Source: Campylobacterales bacterium (GTDB lineage: Bacteria > Campylobacterota > Campylobacteria > Campylobacterales > QNZT01). From it: a stretch of 47,478 bases of DNA. Of this stretch, positions 42,282-47,478 are shown piece after piece. Below the pieces are notes generated by a model. It was not told the DNA's origin. It worked only from the letters and a program-made list of their open reading frames with translations, and made no database searches. Within the stretch, counting starts at the first letter, position 1, and each line of letters starts with the position of its first letter. The position numbers were made by a program, and so were the translations under genes. The stretch is taken from assembly GCA_027023305.1 (NCBI GenBank), contig JALVVR010000048.1, forward strand, positions 1 to 47,478, given 5' to 3'.

Positions 42282-44222
42282 TTAAAAAACTAATCTTCCT
42301 ATAACTTTCCCACTAGTTATATGCCCCTCAACTATCTCAACATCCACCTTTTCAAAAAGATCTACATCACGGTCTAGCAAAAATATCCTCATCCCACTTA
42401 TTTTTTCATCTACTGTATGACAAATAGGAGATCTATCTGTATCAGTTATGACAGCTTTTAAAACAGTTCCTTTGTTTTGAACTGCCCATCTAGCATACTT
42501 TCTATCCATAAAATCCCAAGCAACTTTTGCAGACTCTCTCTCTAACTCACTAACTCTTAAAGCTATGATTTCAAGCTCACTTATCATAAACTTCAAAGCT
42601 CTCTCATCTTCACCACTTTGGTAAGCTTTTAAAAGTCTATGCACAACCAAATCACTATATCTTCGTATAGGAGAGGTAAAGTGAGTATAACTATCAAATC
42701 CTAAACCAAAATGCCCCTTGTTTTCTTGAGTATATCTTGCTTGTTGTTGAGCTCGGATAATTAGTCTATCAACCTCAGCTCTCACATCTTTTTCATCAGC
42801 CTTTTTTTGTAAATCCCTAATCTTTGCATATAAGTTTTCATTGTCTATCTCACTATATATACCAATAGTAGCCAAAGTATCTAGCATATCTTCTATCTTT
42901 GCAAAGCTTGGGGCTTCATGAACTCTAAATATCCCTTGAGATAAATCCTTAGCTGCCTCTTTGTTTGCCAAAAGCATAGCATCTTCTATTAAAGCATGAG
43001 AAGGTGTTTCAACTTCTATCTTAGTTTTGAGTAAGTTTTGCTCCTCATCTAAGCTCATCCTAACCTCTTCACTTCTAAACTCACATCCATTTTGAAGTCT
43101 TTTATCTCTTATCTTAAAAAGCAGTTTTTTTAGAGGTAGTAAAAACTCTAAAACTCTTTCATCTACCTCATCAACTCCATCAAATTTTCCAGCTAAAAAC
43201 TCATCAACCTTGTCATAAGTATATCTTCTCTTTGACTTTATAACTGCTTCAAATCTCTCACTTTTTTTAACTGCTAAAGTACTCTCATCAATATATATTT
43301 TGTAAATATGAGCTAACCTATCAACTTCAGGTTTAAGTGAGCAAATATTTTCACTAAGCTCACGAGGTAACATTGGAACAGCTTTGTGAGGAAAATAGAT
43401 AGTAAAACCTCTACTTTTTGCCTCTTTATCTATATTTGAAAGATGAGAAACATAGTGACTTACATCTGCGATAGCAACATAAAGTATCTTTTTCTCTTTA
43501 TCAAAGTAGATAGCATCATCAAAATCCTTAGCATCAGGTGGGTCAATAGTACAAAAATCAAGCCCCGTTAAGTCCAACCTATCAGGATACATACTCTTAT
43601 CTACCTCATCACCATAACTTTTAGCTTCTAAGATAGCTTTTTTAGGAAACTCCTCTTTTTTGTTATAAAGGGCAAGTGAGATTTTTTCATCAACTTTTGG
43701 ATCATCTAAAACACCTAAAACTTCAACTATGCCATTTGTATAGTTATCTATTTTTAGTACACTTCCAAGGGGAAGTTGTTTTAAAGCTTTTTGGCTTGAA
43801 GCGATACTCATGACCATATCAGTTTTGATATTTACCCCAACAACTTTTCCATCAACCTCTTTGGTATAAGCAATGGTTACTGCAAACTCTTTATGAAGTA
43901 CTTCTAAAACTTTAGCTTTTGGTCGTCCACCTTTGCTAAAAACTCTCTTAGCTAAGACTATATCACCTTTAGTAGCTCCATTTAAGTCATACCCTTCTAT
44001 GACCAAATCTTTATACTTTTTTACCGAAAAACTTTCCAAAAACCCAAGCCCACTTCGAGATAAGTCTATAACACCTAAGCGATACTTACTATCTAGTTTA
44101 TAAATACCACCTTTTTGTTTAACAAACTTACCTCGAACAAGTGAACTAAAAAGCTCTTCATCCTTTTTTAAAACATCTTTTTGCTTTATCCCAGTAGCAA
44201 CTTTAAGTAAAAACTCTTTCAA
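42282..44222 (-). CDS. rnr: Ribonuclease R family 3'-5' exoribonuclease
   Basis: 646 residues, start TTG 44222-44220 with AGGGA 7 bases upstream. N-terminal cold-shock-like domains (up to about residue 200) precede the RNB catalytic domain: CTIDPPDAKDFDDAIYFD with the Mg-binding Asp residues, VADVSHYV, FPHKAVPMLPRELSENICSLKPEVDRL, and HFGLGFDSYTHFTSPIRRYSDLVVHRLL. It is shorter than E. coli RNase R and lacks its basic tail, as in Helicobacter. It degrades structured RNA from the 3' end. It follows the small lipoprotein gene by 9 bp in the same direction. Confidence 0.93.
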   Translation of the reverse strand: MKEFLLKVATGIKQKDVLKKDEELFSSLVRGKFVKQKGGIYKLDSKYRLGVIDLSRSGLGFLESFSVKKYKDLVIEGYDLNGATKGDIVLAKRVFSKGGRPKAKVLEVLHKEFAVTIAYTKEVDGKVVGVNIKTDMVMSIASSQKALKQLPLGSVLKIDNYTNGIVEVLGVLDDPKVDEKISLALYNKKEEFPKKAILEAKSYGDEVDKSMYPDRLDLTGLDFCTIDPPDAKDFDDAIYFDKEKKILYVAIADVSHYVSHLSNIDKEAKSRGFTIYFPHKAVPMLPRELSENICSLKPEVDRLAHIYKIYIDESTLAVKKSERFEAVIKSKRRYTYDKVDEFLAGKFDGVDEVDERVLEFLLPLKKLLFKIRDKRLQNGCEFRSEEVRMSLDEEQNLLKTKIEVETPSHALIEDAMLLANKEAAKDLSQGIFRVHEAPSFAKIEDMLDTLATIGIYSEIDNENLYAKIRDLQKKADEKDVRAEVDRLIIRAQQQARYTQENKGHFGLGFDSYTHFTSPIRRYSDLVVHRLLKAYQSGEDERALKFMISELEIIALRVSELERESAKVAWDFMDRKYARWAVQNKGTVLKAVITDTDRSPICHTVDEKISGMRIFLLDRDVDLFEKVDVEIVEGHITSGKVIGRLVF

Positions 44223-44231
44223 CTATTTTCC

Positions 44232-44417
44232 CTAAAAAGGTATAACATCATCAGCTGCATCACCAACTGCACTAATACTATCACCAACTGCATCAGGTGT
44301 TACAACATTTACCACTGCTCCTGCTACTTTAAAAGGTGCAGCAACAAGTGAACCTACTCCACATCCACTAAGTCCTAAACCTACTAAAACTGTAATTACA
44401 AATAATTTTAATTTCAT
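44232..44417 (-). CDS. Small lipoprotein of unknown function
   Basis: 61 residues with a lipoprotein signal (KLFVITVLVGLGLSGC, lipobox LSGC) and a short mature part, GVGSLVAAPFKVAGAVVNVVTPDAVGDSISAVGDAADDVIPF. This Ala/Val/Gly-rich small lipoprotein is seen in several proteobacteria but has no known role that I can name. It probably shares the transcript of rnr. It diverges from the diguanylate cyclase gene. Confidence 0.8.
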   Translation of the reverse strand: MKLKLFVITVLVGLGLSGCGVGSLVAAPFKVAGAVVNVVTPDAVGDSISAVGDAADDVIPF

Positions 44418-44522
44418 GATAATCCCTTATTTAAATTTTCAGAAGTATATCATAAAAAAATAATTAAAGTTTTTTTTACTTTTACCGATATAGTTTACAA
44501 GAAAAGGAAATAAGGTATAAAA

Positions 44523-45638
44523 ATGAAACTAAATATTATTTTGGAAAACAAAAACTTCCAAAATTTAATAATGAATAAAATTAAAAATAAAAAAAATTTT
44601 CAACTAACCAAAGAGATAACCACAGATAGTATCTTAATAGTCGATAATGAAAATTTGATTAGCGATAAAAATACTACAATTTTATTATCCAATAATAACA
44701 TAGAATCTAAAATAGCAAAGGTTTTTCACTATAAATCTCCAGAGACTATAAATAACCTATATGACTATCTAGAACAACTTCATATAAACATAAACACAAA
44801 GATTTTAATCCTAGACAAAGATTTAGATACTCTTAACAAATCTAAAGAAGCACTTCTAACTCAGTTATACCAAGTATATACCTCGTCAAATCCACTTGAA
44901 GCACTAGAAATTTATGAAAAACAAAAAGATATAAAAATATTGATTACAACAAAAAACCTACCACTCATGAGTGGATGTGAACTCTCTAAGATAATAAGAA
45001 GAAATCTATCATTTACAGAGTTTGGTATCATAGGCATATCAGATAAGTTAGATGCAGATGAGTTTTTTAACTCTGGAGCAAATGACTTTTTATCAAAAGA
45101 CTTAAGCTACCCAGAACTTTTACATAGAGTAAATAATCTGGGTAAAACTCTCAACTCATTTTTACAAATTAAAGAGAGTGCAAACAAAGACTTTTTAACA
45201 GGCATCTCAAACAGAAAACATTTTTTTGAACTAGGACAAAATATCCACTTAAAATCAAGAAATATAGCTCTTGCTATGATAGATATAGATAACTTTAAAA
45301 AGATAAATGATACTTTCGGTCATGACAAGGGAGATGAAGTTATAAAATCACTAGCACATTTACTAAAAAACAGTATCAAAGGAAAAGACATAGTAGCAAG
45401 AGTAGGTGGAGAAGAGTTTATAATCTTTCTACAAGATATAAAAACTTTAGATGCAATAAACTTTTTAAATGAAATCTGTAAAGATATCTCAAAACTTGAT
45501 TTTACAGTTTCAATAGGACTCACAACCAAAAAACTAAACTCACTCGATGAGATGATAAAACAAGCAGATAAACTCCTATATAAAGCTAAAGAAAATGGGA
45601 AAAATAGGGTTGTCTCTGATATGAATATCTTTGTTTAA
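44523..45638 (+). CDS. Diguanylate cyclase with degenerate receiver domain
   Basis: 371 residues. Residues 1-90 have no clear motif but echo a receiver fold (ILIVDNENLIS). Residues 92-210 are receiver-like (KILILDKDLDTLNKSKEALL) but the phospho-acceptor position reads ILITTKNLP, so T143 replaces Asp. A GGDEF domain follows: DFLTGISNRKHF, MIDIDNFKKINDTFGHDKGD and GGEEF (295-299), an active signature. The inhibitory RxxD site is K286-x-x-D289, so product inhibition may be weak. It makes cyclic-di-GMP. The lost Asp suggests control by protein contact rather than phosphorylation. Confidence 0.9.
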   Translation: MKLNIILENKNFQNLIMNKIKNKKNFQLTKEITTDSILIVDNENLISDKNTTILLSNNNIESKIAKVFHYKSPETINNLYDYLEQLHININTKILILDKDLDTLNKSKEALLTQLYQVYTSSNPLEALEIYEKQKDIKILITTKNLPLMSGCELSKIIRRNLSFTEFGIIGISDKLDADEFFNSGANDFLSKDLSYPELLHRVNNLGKTLNSFLQIKESANKDFLTGISNRKHFFELGQNIHLKSRNIALAMIDIDNFKKINDTFGHDKGDEVIKSLAHLLKNSIKGKDIVARVGGEEFIIFLQDIKTLDAINFLNEICKDISKLDFTVSIGLTTKKLNSLDEMIKQADKLLYKAKENGKNRVVSDMNIFV

Positions 45639-45689
45639 AACCTTTAAAATATATAAATATGATACAATAAAAAAAACAAAAGGCTTGCA

Positions 45690-46427
45690 ATGAACACTCA
45701 ACCAAATATAGCAATGTTAATAGATTGCGACAATGTAAGTGCAAAATACATAGACTCTATACTAGATGACCTATCTCAACACGGTTTGGTAAATATAAGA
45801 AATGCATACGGAAACTGGAAAGATTCAAAGCTAAAGGGTTGGGAAGCAATCTTACAAGATTATTCTATCACTCCAATTCAACAGTTTTCATACACAAATG
45901 GCAAAAATGCAACAGATATAGCAATGGTTATAGATATGATGGATATGCTTTATACAAAAGATTTGAGTGCTATCGCTCTTGTTACAAGTGATAGTGATTT
46001 TACTCCTGTGGCTACTCGTATAAGGTCAAACGGAGTTACAGTTTATGGATATGGAGAAGATAAAACTCCTTCAGCTTTTGTAAATGCTTGTTCTCAGTTT
46101 ATATATGTAGAAAAACTTCTCTCTTGTGATGAAGAAGAAAAGGGAAACGAACCAACAAACAAACCAAAAGTTGCTGATCGTGGAGAGCTTCGAAAAAATA
46201 CTAAGTTAGTCGCACTTTTACGAAAAGCCGTTGAACTCACCCAAGAAGACAATGGATGGTCAAATATTGCAAATGTAGGTATCTATATCTCTCAAAACTC
46301 ATCATTTTCACCAGTAAACTATGGATATAAAAAGTTAGGAGAACTCATACGAGCAACTGAGCTTTTTGATATAGATATGCAAGGCGATAGAAACACTATC
46401 ATGCTAATCAAAGATAAGAGGAAATAA
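45690..46427 (+). CDS. NYN-domain (LabA/DUF88) nuclease-like protein with OST-HTH/LOTUS domain
   Basis: 245 residues. The N-terminal NYN domain (about 1-150) shows the PIN-like acidic set: AMLIDCDNVS, NATDIAMVIDMMDML and ALVTSDSDFTPVATRIRSNG. The C-terminal part (about 168-245) matches OST-HTH/LOTUS: LVALLRKAVELTQEDNGWSNIANVGIYI..FSPVNYGYKKLGELIRATELF. The pair is widespread in bacteria and is predicted to bind and cleave RNA, though few members are tested. It is followed two bases later by an unknown gene, and then by the CRISPR array. Confidence 0.9.
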   Translation: MNTQPNIAMLIDCDNVSAKYIDSILDDLSQHGLVNIRNAYGNWKDSKLKGWEAILQDYSITPIQQFSYTNGKNATDIAMVIDMMDMLYTKDLSAIALVTSDSDFTPVATRIRSNGVTVYGYGEDKTPSAFVNACSQFIYVEKLLSCDEEEKGNEPTNKPKVADRGELRKNTKLVALLRKAVELTQEDNGWSNIANVGIYISQNSSFSPVNYGYKKLGELIRATELFDIDMQGDRNTIMLIKDKRK

Positions 46428-46428
46428 T

Positions 46429-46899
46429 ATGAACTTTAAAGATTTACAAAAAGAACAAAAAGAAAAACTACATGACTCTCTTATGAAATTGGTTGAAAAA
46501 CTTGGTAGTAAGAACTCTTTTCTTAGTTTTATAGAAGAGTTAAGACAAAAGACAACAAATCCACTTCTAAACAAATACACAAAACATAGTTTTGATAAAG
46601 CAACGTTAGAGTGGAACAAAGTTATCTATGAAGATACCTTAAAACACTTATTTGACTCGATAAAAAGAGAAGAAGCAAATGGCGATATAATATCTGGCAT
46701 AAATCCAAAAGAGTATAAAAACACAATGAACATGATGAAAACACTAAAACCAGTAAATATAACTATATGTGATACTCTTACATTTCCTCTCTTAGATACT
46801 TCCAAGCCTAAAGAAACAAAAGTTTCTATACTTTTTAAGATAATCTTCTTTTACAATATCTCTTTTGCCAAAGATGTTTTAGCTTATGAAAAAGAATAA
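46429..46899 (+). CDS. Hypothetical protein coupled to the NYN-LOTUS gene
   Basis: 156 residues, helical, with GAGG before the ATG and only one base between the NYN-gene stop and its start. No signal peptide; a late hydrophobic stretch (SILFKIIFFYNISFA) is not long enough to be sure of a membrane segment. The opening NFKDLQKEQKEKLHDSLMKLVEKLG is amphipathic. I do not recognise a family. Its stop lies 15 bp from the first CRISPR repeat, so it may be cotranscribed with the NYN gene. A function in RNA handling or defence is only a guess from context. Confidence 0.7.
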   Translation: MNFKDLQKEQKEKLHDSLMKLVEKLGSKNSFLSFIEELRQKTTNPLLNKYTKHSFDKATLEWNKVIYEDTLKHLFDSIKREEANGDIISGINPKEYKNTMNMMKTLKPVNITICDTLTFPLLDTSKPKETKVSILFKIIFFYNISFAKDVLAYEKE

Positions 46900-46914
46900 G
46901 ATTTTAAGCAAAAC

Positions 46915-47478
46915 ATCATATTGATACCCCTACCAAAAATATGATATACTTTTATAATACTTATTACTTTCAAAAACAGAGTCATATTGATACCCCTACC
47001 AAAAATATGATATACTTCTATATTTGCAATCACCAAAACCACTACTGTCATATTGATACCCCTACCAAAAATATGATATACTTACAAACTATTAATCTAG
47101 TAATAAAGTTTAGTCATATTGATACCCCTACCAAAAATATGATATACTGAAATATAACTTTTTCGTTCAAAGATTTTAGTCATATTGATACCCCTACCAA
47201 AAATATGATATACTTTTGATAGATATTACATGGACGACAAATAAGTCATATTGATACCCCTACCAAAAATATGATATACTAGTGCTTATGGGATAATCGC
47301 ATCAGGTTTTGTCATATTGATACCCCTACCAAAAATATGATATACTAGATAGAAGATGAGTTCACAGCAAGAGTTAGTCATATTGATACCCCTACCAAAA
47401 ATATGATATACTTGTTTGGGCGATACTCCAGCTCTTCTTTTTGTCATATTGATACCCCTACCAAAAATATGATATACT
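46915..47478 (+). CRISPR. CRISPR array, nine repeats and eight spacers, cut by the window end (probable type II-C)
   Basis: Repeats of 36 bp at 46915, 46981, 47047, 47113, 47179, 47245, 47311, 47377 and 47443, with spacers of exactly 30 bp between. All copies are identical except the first, whose base 1 is A instead of G. Each begins GTCATATTGATACCCC and ends AATATGATATACT; TCATATT (bases 2-8) and AATATGA (24-30) are inverted repeats. Bases 7-12 (TTGATA) and 31-36 (TATACT), 18 bp apart, with TG at 28-29, look like a -35 and an extended -10. A promoter in every repeat, 36-bp repeats and 30-bp spacers are features of type II-C arrays (Neisseria, Campylobacter). No cas gene or clear tracrRNA is in the window. 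Confidence 0.97.

Noticed and set aside
46941..47150. Open frame of 69 codons with repeated TPTKNMIY segments
   Set aside because: It lies wholly inside the CRISPR repeats and spacers; the repeat in the protein is just the translated 36-bp DNA repeat with 66-bp period (a multiple of three).

Overview
The window is AT-rich chromosomal DNA that looks like a denitrifying, probably chemolithotrophic member of the Campylobacterota (Sulfurimonas/Sulfuricurvum/Sulfurovum-like; the genus cannot be fixed from this sequence). The evidence is a Campylobacterota-style nap operon (napAGHB-F-x-L-D, no napC), a HelicobacterMagIII-type glycosylase, a four-subunit PorGDAB pyruvate:ferredoxin oxidoreductase, a RibBA whose GTP-cyclohydrolase half has lost its zinc cysteines, and frequent TTG starts. 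I see no transposase, integrase or phage gene.

Layout. 1-7.8 kb: a metal/drug-export region with a 5'-truncated-at-the-window-edge CDF transporter, a small cytochrome c, a DUF2141 protein, a small Met/Gln-rich protein and a TolC-MFP-RND tripartite pump; the two divergent intergenic regions share a 17-bp motif. 7.8-15.5 kb (minus strand): a phosphate regulon, porin, pstS, pstCAB, phoU, phoB-like regulator and phoR-like kinase, with three Pho-box-like direct repeats in front of porin, pstS and pstC. 15.5-15.75 kb: tRNA-Gly, tRNA-fMet and tRNA-Gln. 15.9-18.3 kb: ribBA, magIII, a YmdB-type phosphodiesterase.

18.3-37.7 kb is a denitrification island: a CRP/FNR-family regulator without Fe-S cysteines, the nap operon (which ends in a two-domain siroheme decarboxylase for heme d1), nirS, a pentaheme cytochrome c, nirF, a nirC-like cytochrome, nirJ, nirE, a few unknowns, and an unusual two-subunit heme-copper oxidoreductase that is most likely a non-canonical NO reductase. 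Perfect or near-perfect TTGAT-N4-ATCAA boxes lie upstream of nap, nirS, nirF and the putative NO reductase, in each case centred 41.5 bp before the start predicted from a TATAAT/TACAAT -10 element, so these units look like one regulon of the local regulator. Together they would reduce nitrate to nitrite (Nap), nitrite to NO (NirS with heme d1 made locally) and NO to N2O.

38-44.4 kb (minus strand): pheA, porGDAB, an RNase R-family nuclease and a small lipoprotein. 44.5-46.9 kb: a diguanylate cyclase with a degenerate receiver, a NYN-LOTUS protein and an unknown partner. 46.9 kb to the window end: a CRISPR array of nine 36-bp repeats and eight 30-bp spacers, still running when the window stops. 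Every repeat carries its own promoter-like sequence, as in type II-C arrays; no cas gene is present in the window.
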